Source: CAYNTC01 sp964432925
Lineage (GTDB): Bacteria; Planctomycetota; Phycisphaerae; Sedimentisphaerales; Anaerobacaceae
Length of the DNA stretch: 64,000 bases
Assembly: GCA_964432925.1 (NCBI GenBank)
Contig: CAYSPM010000001.1
Span: forward strand, 12,241-76,240
Direction: 5' to 3'
Positions 46,484 through 55,319 of this stretch are shown here, in pieces. The stretch's first letter is position 1; each line of letters opens with the position of its first letter. Below the pieces are notes generated by a model. The model saw only the letters and a list, made by a program, of their open reading frames with translations. It made no database searches and was not told the DNA's origin. A program made the position numbers and the translations under genes.

Positions 46484-46999
46484 TCAAATCACATTGTTAT
46501 TTTGCTGTTGTCTTTGTAGATTTGATGCCGCGTCTGTTACATCAGCCAGGGTTGTGATGGTCTCTGCGGTACTGCCGATGAGAAGCCGTTGGTTGCCTAC
46601 CTCGACAAGATGAACGGCCTTGCGCGAGCCGAGGTGGGCTGTTTCAAGAACGTGGATTTCCCTGCCAGGTAAATTAGTTATTCTCGGCAGAAATCTCTTG
46701 GACAGGTAAAAAGCAGCTCCACCAAGCGCGATTACTAAAATGACGGAAATCGTCATTTTGAAGAACAGTTCTTGATTGCTAAGGTTTTCTGTGAATTGCT
46801 CCGAGAAACTGTTCTTGTCCGCCGGGGCTACGCCTGTATCGAGTTTGGGGCTTTGTTGGTTTGTTAGCTGAGCGGCGGAATGAGCCCGGTCAATTAGTAC
46901 AACAGCTCCGCCCAGGGCCAATAGTGCTGCGAACGCAATAGTCCTGCGTCTATATCTGGTCACGCTGCCCGAGTCAGATCGCACAAACATATATTTCAA
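46484..46999 (-). CDS. fliO: FliO-like export apparatus assembly protein
   Basis: 171 residues with two hydrophobic segments (about 20-40 and 79-100) and a cytoplasmic part carrying IHVLETAHLGSRKAVHLVEV followed by RLLIGSTAETITTLADV, the typical FliO domain. FliO assists FliP ring assembly. First gene after a sigma-54-type site at 47081-47095. ATG at 46999 or 46990. Confidence 0.88.
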   Translation of the reverse strand: MKYMFVRSDSGSVTRYRRRTIAFAALLALGGAVVLIDRAHSAAQLTNQQSPKLDTGVAPADKNSFSEQFTENLSNQELFFKMTISVILVIALGGAAFYLSKRFLPRITNLPGREIHVLETAHLGSRKAVHLVEVGNQRLLIGSTAETITTLADVTDAASNLQRQQQNNNVI

Positions 47000-47196
47000 T
47001 TTCCTCTATGGCATTTATTGCGGAAGTTACGACATTCGAATATCGGACTGCCGCAAATTGCTGCATCCACTGGTCGTTGTGCAAATGATGTGCCTGAAAG
47101 TGAAAATATACCTTTATACGCTATTAATGCTGGTTTTTCGTCTGGATTTTGTTGCATGACGGAGCAGACTGTCGAAAAACTTGACGGTTGCGCAGC
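47000..47196. other. Spacer between motB2 and fliO; no fliM or fliN
   Basis: 197 bases with no gene. It contains only the sigma-54-type site. In many flagellar operons fliL, fliM and fliN lie just before fliO; here none is present. Confidence 0.8.
47081..47095 (-). promoter_or_regulatory. Sigma-54 promoter of the fliO-flhB operon
   Basis: Read on the minus strand: AGGCACATCATTTGC(A), with GG and GC exactly 10 bases apart, GGCAC after the consensus and TTGC perfect. It lies about 80 bases before the fliO start. Confidence 0.8.
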
Positions 47197-47970
47197 TCAA
47201 ATGTTGTTCTTGAGAACGGCAATCAAGATTTGAGATTGTTTTGGAACAGGGCTATCTTGACCGGCCCATTGCCCTCCCGGTCCGGCCCCCCACCACAGAA
47301 CGGACCATTCATGTCTGTTGCCGAGCACATCGTACTGACCCTGACGAGCTGAGTCGAATGACAATATCTGCTGCAGGAGGTCAGCTACCACGCGTGCTCG
47401 CTCAGCGGACAGTAGCCACTGTTTTTTTTCTGTCGCTTCATCACCAGCCAAGCCGAGTACGTACAGAGTACCAGGCTCGGAGTCATGGCTTTGTTGCAGG
47501 TCCAGGCAGAAATCAGCCAAAAATCGCTTTGCCGATTCATTCAAAGTTGCTTGGCCAGAGGCAAACTGAATGTCGGTTACCGCAAAGTTTGTGCTCGCCG
47601 CCACGATTTGCGATGGCATTGTCGCCATTGATTGCCTTATCCGCTCGAAAGCTCGACGAAGTTTCTCTCTTTGTTCATCTATACCTCTGGTCTCTGATAT
47701 ATTGTTAGGATCGCTTGTTGAGTATTTGATTTTCATTTCACCCATATCTGTTCGCATTCTTTTGCCAAGTAACGGCCCAAGTCCGCAGTATTTTACAGAC
47801 TGCCAGAATGAGTCGCGACCTTTGTTAAAAAGCTCGGGGTCCTGAACCTCAGCAAGGCTCAGCAGCATCACAAAGAATGTCAGCAGCAATGTCACCATAT
47901 CAGAGAATGTGACTATATATGCTGGTACCTTAGATGACCCCTCGTCTTGTGCGCGGGAGCTGGTTTTCAA
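47197..47970 (-). CDS. Second MotB-like stator protein
   Basis: 257 residues. N-terminal helix VTFSDMVTLLLTFFVMLLSL with the ion-binding aspartate of the MotB family; C-terminal OmpA-like region (about 165-255) keeps WLLSAERARVVADLLQQIL, matching the LSxxRAxxV helix, but the GHTD motif is replaced by GLAGDEAT, so peptidoglycan binding may be weak. It overlaps the preceding motB by 4 bases. Two different B subunits with one A subunit suggest a hetero-oligomeric or alternative stator. Confidence 0.85.
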   Translation of the reverse strand: MKTSSRAQDEGSSKVPAYIVTFSDMVTLLLTFFVMLLSLAEVQDPELFNKGRDSFWQSVKYCGLGPLLGKRMRTDMGEMKIKYSTSDPNNISETRGIDEQREKLRRAFERIRQSMATMPSQIVAASTNFAVTDIQFASGQATLNESAKRFLADFCLDLQQSHDSEPGTLYVLGLAGDEATEKKQWLLSAERARVVADLLQQILSFDSARQGQYDVLGNRHEWSVLWWGAGPGGQWAGQDSPVPKQSQILIAVLKNNI

Positions 47971-48668
47971 CGGTAAATGCTCCGTTCTAATATCACGATT
48001 TCGAGTCTGCGACTGTCTTTTCGATTCGTGGCATACCCTATGTTGTCCAATCCGTTTTTTTCTGGGATTGTACTTCTTGTAGAGATGCCGAACCGCTTTT
48101 TGTCGAGCCCATGTTTATTCGTTAAGTATTCTGTTATGGCCCATGTACGTTTCAGCCCAACATCTTGGTTGCCCGTGCTGTCATGCTCGTTCTCACTTAT
48201 TACGATCCTATTAGGGATCGCCTTGAGCAACTCAGCAATATCCGACAAAGTCCTCCGCCCTTCAGCCGAGATTAGGATTCCCTTACCCCAGAAAATTCTA
48301 CTTGACGGGGTCACGAAAACCTTTTTATTCTGAAATTCTAAAAACTCCGTCTCCTCTTTCGGATTAGCTTCGATATTCCCCTCCAAAGTTGGTTTCTCAC
48401 TGCCCTTGTCAATTTCTTTGTTATACTTTATCTGTTTAACTTCGGTAAAAGCCTCCCTGTCCTTAGTGAGCGACATGCCCACTGAGGGCAACGCCTCAGC
48501 CAACGATGTCTCCATCTTACGGAAAACCTTGTCGTCAAATGAGGAGAAGGTCAAAAGCAGAACGAAGAACGTCAGAAGCAACGTCATACAATCGCTGAAA
48601 GTCACCATCCATTCAGGTGCGCCGGCAGAATCCTCATCCGCTTGTACCTTTTTACTTGTGCCAGCCAT
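47967..48668 (-). CDS. motB: Flagellar motor protein MotB
   Basis: Stator subunit anchoring the motor to peptidoglycan. GAPEWMVTFSDCMTLLLTFF carries the conserved aspartate in its single membrane helix (about 18-42). The C-terminal OmpA-like part has EHDSTGNQDVGLKRTWAITE, a rather degenerate version of the GHTD...N..LS..RA motif. 233 residues. Start ATG at 48668 overlaps the motA stop by one base. Confidence 0.9.
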   Translation of the reverse strand: MAGTSKKVQADEDSAGAPEWMVTFSDCMTLLLTFFVLLLTFSSFDDKVFRKMETSLAEALPSVGMSLTKDREAFTEVKQIKYNKEIDKGSEKPTLEGNIEANPKEETEFLEFQNKKVFVTPSSRIFWGKGILISAEGRRTLSDIAELLKAIPNRIVISENEHDSTGNQDVGLKRTWAITEYLTNKHGLDKKRFGISTRSTIPEKNGLDNIGYATNRKDSRRLEIVILERSIYR

Positions 48669-49438
48669 TAGACAGTTGCTTTCACTTCTTGGCGTCTATT
48701 TTGTGAGACGAACGCTTGTATCCTTTCCCTGACGATGGTTGGATTGTCACCTTGCGCAATGGCGCAGAGGCCCTCCGCAATCATTTCCATTGCTGTTGTC
48801 TCTTCTTTTGAGTAAATACCCAGCTTCCCTGCCAGCGGCAGAAAAATTAGATTGGCCGTCAGGGCCCCGTAGAATGTTGTAAGCAGCGCTACTGCCATTC
48901 CCCGACCGATTGATTCAGGAGACTCCAGCGTCCTTAGCATCTGGATCAAGCCAATAAGTGTACCTATCATCCCAAATGCCGGCGCTGCCGCGCCCATGAA
49001 CTCCAGTATCTTCTTGCCTTTGTAATGGCGTTCTTGGAGGTGTTGAATCTCCGGCTCTAAAAGATCTCGAATAGATTCAGAATCCTGTCCATCCACGAGC
49101 ATCTGCAAACCTTTGACGAAGAACGGGTCACTGAGGTTGGCGATTTCTGGTTCTAAGGCCAAGGCACCGTCGCGCCTGTTGATGGCGGCGAAGTTGACCA
49201 TTTTCTGGATCAGCTCCTTCTGTGATGGTATTTTGGTGACAATTGTCTTTTTGATTACCGAGAATATCCCCAAAAATTGTGGCAGCGAGAAATGTATAAG
49301 GGTCGCGCATAACATTCCTCCTATAGTTATGGCCATTGACGGCAAGTGAATGAATATTTGCCAGCCGCTACTGCTTACTACGGCACTTGTGATGACCATA
49401 AAGCCCAGCAGTATTCCAATTATTGTCGCAATATCCAT
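48668..49438 (-). CDS. motA: Flagellar motor protein MotA
   Basis: Stator ion-channel subunit with four membrane helices in 256 residues. Conserved TIGGMLCATLIHF-type N-terminal region, GAAAPAFGMIGTLIGLIQML (helix 3) and GMAVALLTTFYGALTANLIF (helix 4) identify it. Proton or sodium use cannot be decided by eye. Overlaps motB by one base; motE lies 4 bases upstream. Confidence 0.94.
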   Translation of the reverse strand: MDIATIIGILLGFMVITSAVVSSSGWQIFIHLPSMAITIGGMLCATLIHFSLPQFLGIFSVIKKTIVTKIPSQKELIQKMVNFAAINRRDGALALEPEIANLSDPFFVKGLQMLVDGQDSESIRDLLEPEIQHLQERHYKGKKILEFMGAAAPAFGMIGTLIGLIQMLRTLESPESIGRGMAVALLTTFYGALTANLIFLPLAGKLGIYSKEETTAMEMIAEGLCAIAQGDNPTIVRERIQAFVSQNRRQEVKATV

Positions 49439-49442
49439 ATTG

Positions 49443-50162
49443 TTACTCTCTCTCGACCACTTGTTTCAATCTCTGGCATAGAACCGCTGCAAGCTTGGGC
49501 TCAGTTGAAACTAATTCTGCTAATAGTTTGGCCTTGGTTCTCTCAGTCATATAGTGCAGTATTTTCACTGCGTCATCCATACTGTTTTGCATACCTCCAC
49601 CAACCTTTGATACTTGAGACGTGCACATATTGGTCAATATCTGGCTTGCACTTGAAGCGTCCATCTTGTCATAGGTAGCTGCGATGGACAGCAGGTTGGT
49701 CTTTTCAGCCTTGCCTATTTCAACCCTGCTCTTCTGTAGCCTGTCGCGCTCGTTCTTAAGACTGACGACAGCCGATGAAAGTTCTACTCGCAGATTGTCC
49801 AAATCTTCTATATCTTTTCGCAGTGTCTCCTGAGTGATTTGAAGTCTTTGCTCTCGCTTCTCGAGGCTTTGTAGCTTCTGGTCATACTCTTGCATCTTCT
49901 CGCGAACGTCAAAGATAAGCTCCTTTAAGTGTCGTTCCGCCAGGGTTTTCTCTGTCGTCTGCTCCTCCATCCCAGTAGTGCCGAGCGAGTCAGCTTGTTG
50001 ATAAGGCACTTTCAGCTCTGCTCGGCTGCTTGCCGTTGTTGACTGTGCTGACTGACTCGGAGGTGCTGGGGCAGTGCTCTTGGTCAGCCGTGCCAGGACA
50101 AACGCACCCGAAAAACTCAACAAACCTGCCCCTGCCATTATTATTATCAGCTTTTTATTCAC
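49443..50162 (-). CDS. MotE-like periplasmic coiled-coil protein
   Basis: 239 residues: an N-terminal membrane anchor/signal (MNKKLIIIMAGAGLLSFSGA), a Ser/Thr/Pro linker, a long coiled coil (about 75-165), and a C-terminal MgtE_N-like helical domain (AATYDKMDASSASQILTNMC, KILHYMTERTKAKLLAELVS). This is the MotE pattern; MotE is known as a chaperone of a second stator protein (MotC) in rhizobia, and related genes sit in flagellar operons of many phyla. GTG start at 50162. Located between fliJ and motA. Confidence 0.8.
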   Translation of the reverse strand: MNKKLIIIMAGAGLLSFSGAFVLARLTKSTAPAPPSQSAQSTTASSRAELKVPYQQADSLGTTGMEEQTTEKTLAERHLKELIFDVREKMQEYDQKLQSLEKREQRLQITQETLRKDIEDLDNLRVELSSAVVSLKNERDRLQKSRVEIGKAEKTNLLSIAATYDKMDASSASQILTNMCTSQVSKVGGGMQNSMDDAVKILHYMTERTKAKLLAELVSTEPKLAAVLCQRLKQVVERE

Positions 50163-50222
50163 CAGTTTTCTCCTAACTGTGTTCTGCCATGTTAAAGTGG
50201 ACTTTTACTTTGCCATCTATCA

Positions 50223-50672
50223 CTACCTGGCTCCTGTCTTTCGGGCATAGGTGACAGTGGCTCCTTCGTCCAAATCTTTTTGTTCAAGCTTTTCTTGTTC
50301 CTTTATGAATTCTCTTTTTGCCGTCGCTTGTAGTTTCTCGAGCCCTTCTTTGAATTGTCTTATCTTTAGAACTTCAGCGATCTTTTGCTTTTGTTTCGAT
50401 TCCAGTACGCTCAGTTCATTCTTAAGCCTCTTAATTTGATCATCGTTCGTCGTCGAGTGCCTCAGGAGAAATTCTTGTTCGCTTAACCGCTCGTCGGCTC
50501 TCCTTTCGGCTATGTTCCTTATAATCTCTCTCAATATTTGCTGTTGTCTGAGCAGTTTACCTCGTGTCTGAGCAAGCCTTTCTGTTAGCTGGAACAGTTC
50601 TGTTCGTTTTGCCTGTTCTTCTTTTTTCTTGATGTCGAGAACACGTTGCAGACGCCATACGAATTTTTTCAT
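50223..50672 (-). CDS. fliJ: Flagellar export protein FliJ
   Basis: 149 residues, a single long coiled-coil hairpin (FVWRLQRVLDIKKKEEQAKR at the start), the standard FliJ form. FliJ links the FliI ATPase ring to the export gate. Immediately downstream of fliI. Confidence 0.9.
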   Translation of the reverse strand: MKKFVWRLQRVLDIKKKEEQAKRTELFQLTERLAQTRGKLLRQQQILREIIRNIAERRADERLSEQEFLLRHSTTNDDQIKRLKNELSVLESKQKQKIAEVLKIRQFKEGLEKLQATAKREFIKEQEKLEQKDLDEGATVTYARKTGAR

Positions 50673-50691
50673 TTAAAGGCTAAGCCTTTAA
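50673..50691. repeat. Perfect 9-bp palindrome between fliI and fliJ
   Basis: TTAAAGGCT-A-AGCCTTTAA directly before the fliJ start codon. It could mask or expose the fliJ ribosome-binding region in mRNA. It shares the AGGCT/AGCCT core with the palindromes at 22824, 61663 and 61797. Confidence 0.7.
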
Positions 50692-50704
50692 TTCTTGTTA
50701 CTCG

Positions 50705-52072
50705 TTAATTCTTAATACTTAGCATCTGGTCCCAGGCCTGCGTAATAGCAGTCAACTGCTCTACGGTTTCCCGAAAGCTGGTTCTTTGGCGTACCGGCTG
50801 GATGAGAAAGGCGTTTATTCTATCGATCAATGTAATCGCTCCATCGATGTGTTGATTACTGCCGGGAGAAAATGCGCCTATGTTTATCAGGTCCTCAGCA
50901 TCGGTATATATGGCGTATATTTCTTTTAGCTTCTGAGCGGCAGTTCTGTGTTCTTTGCTGACCACTGCAGGCATTAGTCGGCTGACACTTAGCAGAATGT
51001 CTACAGCCGGATAGTGTCCTCTGTCGGCCAGTTTCCGCGACAGTACTATATGCCCGTCAAGCAAGCTCCGGGCACTGTCTGCTACAGGATCAGCAAGGTC
51101 GTCGTTTTCAACCAGCACTGTCAGGATACCCGTGATGCTGCCGTTTTCGGCACAGCCGAGCCTCTCTATCAGACGCGGCATCAGAGAAAAAACACTTGGG
51201 CAGTATCCTTTTGTTGCAGGTGGTTCACCCGCTGCAAGACCTATCTCCCGCTGTGCTTGAGCGAAGCGTGTGAGTGAGTCCATCATGAACAGAACGTTCT
51301 TGGCTTTGTCCCTGAAGTATTCGGCGATTGTCACTGCCACAAACGCTGCTTTTACTCGCTGAATTGGTGGCGCGTCAGACGCAGCGACCACGACTACACT
51401 GCGGGCCAAACCGTCGGCGCCGAGGTTTTCTTCGAGAAATTCTCGGACCTCCCGGCCACGCTCGCCAATCAAAGCCACAACGTTGACAGCAGCTTCGCTT
51501 GAATTCGCAATGTCTCCAAGTAGCACGCTTTTGCCCACGCCGCTACCTGAAAAGATACCGACTCGCTGGCCCTTGCCGCAGGTCAGCACACTATCAATCG
51601 ACCGAATGCCCAGAGCCAATGGCTCTGTAATTCTTTCCCTGCTCAATGGTGGTGGGCTGCTTATGTCTAATGGCCGCTGTTCTGTCCCTGGTAAAGGCCC
51701 TTTATTGTCTATTGGCTCTCCCAGTCCGTTCAGCACTCTGCCCAGAACAGCCTCGCTCAGGCCGATATGGCGCACAGTAGTCCGGGCTGTTATCGTATCA
51801 CCTGGTGATATGCCTTCGATATGTTCCAGCGGCAGCAGAATGAGATGGTCGTTGCGGAAACCCACCACCTCAGCCAGCACACGCCTGCCATCCCGAATAT
51901 GGATTCCGCAGAGCTCACCTAAGCCCACAACTGGCCCAGCCGATTCAACCGTCATACCGGACACACGCACCACATAACCCTGGCAGTCCAGCAGATTCAC
52001 GTTCTCCAAGGCTGAACGGAACTGCTCAAAATCGATCGAAGAGCTATTTGTATCGCTCGACGCCGTACTCAT
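50705..52072 (-). CDS. fliI: Flagellum-specific ATPase FliI
   Basis: Hexameric ATPase of type III export. Walker A in RVGIFSGSGVGKSVLLGDIA (about 168-187), RSVVVVAASDAPPIQRVKAA, Walker B NVLFMMDSLTRFAQAQREIG, and the F1-beta-like LAAGEPPATKGYCPSVFSLM. 455 residues, normal. Start ATG overlaps the fliH stop by one base. Confidence 0.97.
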   Translation of the reverse strand: MSTASSDTNSSSIDFEQFRSALENVNLLDCQGYVVRVSGMTVESAGPVVGLGELCGIHIRDGRRVLAEVVGFRNDHLILLPLEHIEGISPGDTITARTTVRHIGLSEAVLGRVLNGLGEPIDNKGPLPGTEQRPLDISSPPPLSRERITEPLALGIRSIDSVLTCGKGQRVGIFSGSGVGKSVLLGDIANSSEAAVNVVALIGERGREVREFLEENLGADGLARSVVVVAASDAPPIQRVKAAFVAVTIAEYFRDKAKNVLFMMDSLTRFAQAQREIGLAAGEPPATKGYCPSVFSLMPRLIERLGCAENGSITGILTVLVENDDLADPVADSARSLLDGHIVLSRKLADRGHYPAVDILLSVSRLMPAVVSKEHRTAAQKLKEIYAIYTDAEDLINIGAFSPGSNQHIDGAITLIDRINAFLIQPVRQRTSFRETVEQLTAITQAWDQMLSIKN

Positions 52073-52695
52073 TATTTCACTTTCGTAAGTGCCTCAATAA
52101 TTCGTTCCATGTGCTCATCGATGAGCGATTTAACTATGCCTTTCGGCGTCTCGACCAGGCATTCTGCTCGCCCGATACCTGGATCGGCAACAAACTTAAT
52201 CTTTGCGAAGCCGCTGCTCGGGTCATCCTCTTGCAGCTTCTGGCATTGAACCAGGTCATCAGGATTTAGATGCACCACTATATCTTGGTGTACGGGGGCA
52301 TTCTTCAGGACCTCTTTAACGATAGCTTCGATTTTGTAGTCGCCTTTTTCTATTTTCTGCATCAATACTTTGTTGGCTATCTCCACTGAAAGTCTGGCTA
52401 TCTCATCCTTATGCCTAGCCAATACGTCGGTGTAGAGCTGATTGAGTTTGTCGGCGATTACGCGGAGTGTTTGATGGGCCCTTGCTAACCCAGCCTTTTG
52501 TTCTTCCAGTTCGGCGACAGCCCTGGCTTGTTGAGTATCAATGGTTGAGCTAAGCCCTTCATCACTGGGCATGCCACCATCAGTATATGTCACGCCATTC
52601 GGACGGATGTTACTGGGGCATTCACCACTGTAATCGTTAAGGATCGTTACCGACGTTACTGGTTTGTCCAGGTGTATTTCTACGGTACCGGACAT
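52072..52695 (-). CDS. fliH: Flagellar assembly protein FliH
   Basis: 207 residues, with a central coiled coil (about 70-120) and a C-terminal FliH/V-ATPase E-like domain (VHLNPDDLVQCQKLQEDDPS, FVADPGIGRAECLVETPKGI with VKSLIDEHMERI). FliH regulates FliI and links it to the C ring via FliN; no fliN is in this window. Located between fliG and fliI. Confidence 0.92.
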   Translation of the reverse strand: MSGTVEIHLDKPVTSVTILNDYSGECPSNIRPNGVTYTDGGMPSDEGLSSTIDTQQARAVAELEEQKAGLARAHQTLRVIADKLNQLYTDVLARHKDEIARLSVEIANKVLMQKIEKGDYKIEAIVKEVLKNAPVHQDIVVHLNPDDLVQCQKLQEDDPSSGFAKIKFVADPGIGRAECLVETPKGIVKSLIDEHMERIIEALTKVK

Positions 52696-52699
52696 CTTA

Positions 52700-53701
52700 T
52701 CATTCTTCTACAAAACTGAGTTCACCTTTGCTGTTCATTTCGCGCAGAGTGCCAACGATTTTCTCCCTGGCTTCTTTAATCTCCTCCTTTTTTGGAGCTG
52801 ACATGAGGGACGCTTCTTCATCCACAAGAGCCGCGGCTCTCTCGGAAATGTTGGCCCTTATCTTTTGGGTGATATTGTCTGGAGCATCTCGTAGGGCAAG
52901 CGCCAGTTGCCGTTCGTCGATGCCTCGCAGCGCCTCTTGTAGCGGCCTGTCAGCTACCTGTGGGATATCGTCCCAGACTATCATTAAGTTGTTTACTTTT
53001 GTGCTGGCTTCGCTGTCTTTTTTCTGGATAGCATCGAGTATGCCGTCTCGAAGCTCTTTTTCCAGGTTTCGCAAGATCACCGCGACTTTACGCAAGGATT
53101 CGTCGGGACGCGCTTGCACAGCACCGTTTTTGCTCGAAGCTGCAAGTGCTTCAAGGCGCTTATTGACTGTCTCCGCTATGCGTCCCTTTGCTTCGGTTGT
53201 CACATTTTCGACACTTGTCATCCTGCTGATTGCGCTTAGTCTCATGCCCTCTCCCAACAAGCCGATGATCTCTGAACTTTTTCTGGCTGGCATTTCTGAT
53301 AAAACCACAGCAACAGCCTGAGGGTGCTCATTTTCCAGCACTGATGCCAGTGTCTTTAGGTCGGTTGAACGGATATTTATGAAAGGGTCACGCTTGTATA
53401 GTAAATCCTGGATTTGTGTCTGGATCTGCGTTGCCTTTTCGTCACCGACCGTACTCTTGAGCATTTCATTTAGAAAACCTTTGAAGTGAAATGTTGGTTG
53501 ACTCTGCAGTGAACTGTAGAATTGCCTTGCGATTTCGGCGCCCTGTTTGCTGTTGTTGTAGCCCGCGGCGTCGAGATAGCTCAGTTCGACCGCCAGATCT
53601 TGAACTGTTTCTGGTTTGATACCTTTGAGTAGTTCGGAAGCGGTCCCAACATCGAGGTTCATTAGTAGCATCGCAGCTTTTTGTTTCCCTGTCAGCACCA
53701 T
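52700..53701 (-). CDS. fliG: Flagellar motor switch protein FliG
   Basis: C-ring rotor protein that contacts MotA. LTGKQKAAMLLMNLDVGTAS at the N-terminus, the FliF-binding and middle EHPQAVAVVLSEMPARKSSE region, and the C-terminal torque region with ELRDGILDAIQKKDSEAS and DDIPQVADRPLQEALRGIDE. ATG at 53701 gives the normal N-terminus, 9 bases after the fliF stop; the longer frame from 53731 would overlap fliF. 333 residues. Confidence 0.96.
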   Translation of the reverse strand: MVLTGKQKAAMLLMNLDVGTASELLKGIKPETVQDLAVELSYLDAAGYNNSKQGAEIARQFYSSLQSQPTFHFKGFLNEMLKSTVGDEKATQIQTQIQDLLYKRDPFINIRSTDLKTLASVLENEHPQAVAVVLSEMPARKSSEIIGLLGEGMRLSAISRMTSVENVTTEAKGRIAETVNKRLEALAASSKNGAVQARPDESLRKVAVILRNLEKELRDGILDAIQKKDSEASTKVNNLMIVWDDIPQVADRPLQEALRGIDERQLALALRDAPDNITQKIRANISERAAALVDEEASLMSAPKKEEIKEAREKIVGTLREMNSKGELSFVEE

Positions 53702-53709
53702 GTTGGCAC

Positions 53710-55215
53710 CTACTGCTTTTCTTCGATCCAACTGGTAAACAATTGCCTGACTTGCTCCGGATTGCTTCGCAGTGCACCGGCTATTTGTCTGCGCAGCGCT
53801 AATTGTTCTGAAGCACTCTCACCGGCTGGAAGAAGACCGGTTGGCCCCTCAACCAACGGCAATTGCCCAGATCCTGTCGCTGATGCAGCTTTTTTTCTTG
53901 CGCTGTTAAATATTCGGAAGACAAGCAACGCGCAAATAGCCATAATACCCAGGCTCGCATTGCGTGCGATTGCAATGTAGCGTGCCCAATTGGAAGGCTC
54001 TTCTTGCAACAATGGTTCAGCTTGGCGATGGAACTTAACCTGGACCACTTTCAACTCATCTGTCTGTTTAAGTCCCAGCGCATTTCTAATAATATCCTCC
54101 ACGTCAGAAAGCTGCATTATTGGTGCCGCTTGGCTGGCGGCGTCCGCCTCATTTGCATCTGCCGGCGATAGGTCAACAAAGGCCGCAACGGACAAGGATT
54201 TAATCTCGCCAGGCAGAATGACCTGCTGTTTTACTGTTTTGCCAACTTCGTATTCGGTTATGACTGTTTCGTCCTTCTTTGTTGACCCGGGAGTTATTGC
54301 TCCAGCTTCTCCTGACGCGCGAGCCTGTTCGGTCTCTGAGTTTGTTGTGATTTCCTCCTTTGTGGGCACCTTTGCGCTTGGCTCGTATGTTTCCGTAACG
54401 GTATTGACGCTGTTCATATCGATAACTGCGCTAACCCTCACCGTTGCCCGGCCTGTTCCTAGAACCGCTGTGAGCATATCTTCAGCCTTTTTCGCCAGAC
54501 TTGCTTCCACTCTTTCCCTGTAATCGTGCACAGTGCCAGCCCCGCTAATCATTGTCTGGTCTGAGCTGCTGGAAAGAAGGTGTCCTTGGCTGTCTATCAC
54601 CGTTACATTTTCGGATTTGAGTCCCTTGACACTCCCTGAGACTAAATTTGTGATTGCGGCTATATTAACCGCGCTTAACTTATAGCCGGGTCTGAGTCGG
54701 AGAACCACCGATGCGGTGGTCTCTTCACCTGTTGATGCAAATAGCTTTTGCTCATTGCTTACTATGTGCACGCGTGCGTGGGCTACTCCGTCTATCATCT
54801 GGATGCTCTTGGCGAGCTCGTCTTGCAGTGCGCGTTTGAGGTTGACGTTCTGAACGAACGGGCTGACGCCAATCTTCTCGTCATCGAAGATCCTGTAGCC
54901 GCTTTGCTCGCCGGTGGGAAGCCCCTCCTTTGCCATATCCAGGCGAAGCTGATAGACATTTTGCTTTGGAACATAAATTGTTGTGCCCCCATCTCGCAGT
55001 TCGTAAGGAACGTCTTTGTCGCTGATCTTCTCTGTGATCTTGGACGCTTCCGAGGGAGCTAATCCTTGGTACAGCATTCTCATGTCAGGTTTACGCGCCC
55101 AATGAACGAGTAGCCCCCCGATAACCAGCAGTGTCAATCCTACCGTAATCAGAAGGGCCCGCTGGATTAAGCTTATCTTCTGCCAGATTAATGTTAGCTT
55201 TCGTAAAAGATTCAT
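53710..55215 (-). CDS. fliF: Flagellar MS-ring protein FliF
   Basis: Builds the inner-membrane MS ring. First membrane helix about 20-40, ring-building motifs MLYQGLAPSEASKITEKISD and VPYELRDGGTTIYVPKQNVY then LRLDMAKEGLPTGEQSGY, and second membrane helix about 425-445; the short C-terminal tail FTSWIEEKQ with LRSNPEQVRQL binds FliG. 501 residues, slightly shorter than E. coli FliF. Confidence 0.97.
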   Translation of the reverse strand: MNLLRKLTLIWQKISLIQRALLITVGLTLLVIGGLLVHWARKPDMRMLYQGLAPSEASKITEKISDKDVPYELRDGGTTIYVPKQNVYQLRLDMAKEGLPTGEQSGYRIFDDEKIGVSPFVQNVNLKRALQDELAKSIQMIDGVAHARVHIVSNEQKLFASTGEETTASVVLRLRPGYKLSAVNIAAITNLVSGSVKGLKSENVTVIDSQGHLLSSSSDQTMISGAGTVHDYRERVEASLAKKAEDMLTAVLGTGRATVRVSAVIDMNSVNTVTETYEPSAKVPTKEEITTNSETEQARASGEAGAITPGSTKKDETVITEYEVGKTVKQQVILPGEIKSLSVAAFVDLSPADANEADAASQAAPIMQLSDVEDIIRNALGLKQTDELKVVQVKFHRQAEPLLQEEPSNWARYIAIARNASLGIMAICALLVFRIFNSARKKAASATGSGQLPLVEGPTGLLPAGESASEQLALRRQIAGALRSNPEQVRQLFTSWIEEKQ

Positions 55216-55319
55216 TGAATCCTTTGTCTGTTAGCAGTCACTGCTTGCCAAATGCGTAGGCCGTCGTCTATCGCCTGCACTCGCGTAACCGCAGGTGCGA
55301 GTGATTATGGACCGAAGAT
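55216..55319 (-). other. Interleaved inverted repeats between fliE and fliF
   Basis: Bases 55274-55303 contain CCTGC (55274-55278) with GCAGG (55291-55295), and CACTCGC (55278-55284) with GCGAGTG (55297-55303). The two pairs are interleaved, so they can form either of two hairpins or an H-type pseudoknot in the mRNA ahead of fliF. Confidence 0.5.

Noticed and set aside
55276..55292. GG-N10-GC spacing on the minus strand before fliF, a possible sigma-54 site
   Set aside because: The -24 part reads GGTTAC rather than GGCAC, and the bases form interleaved inverted repeats instead.
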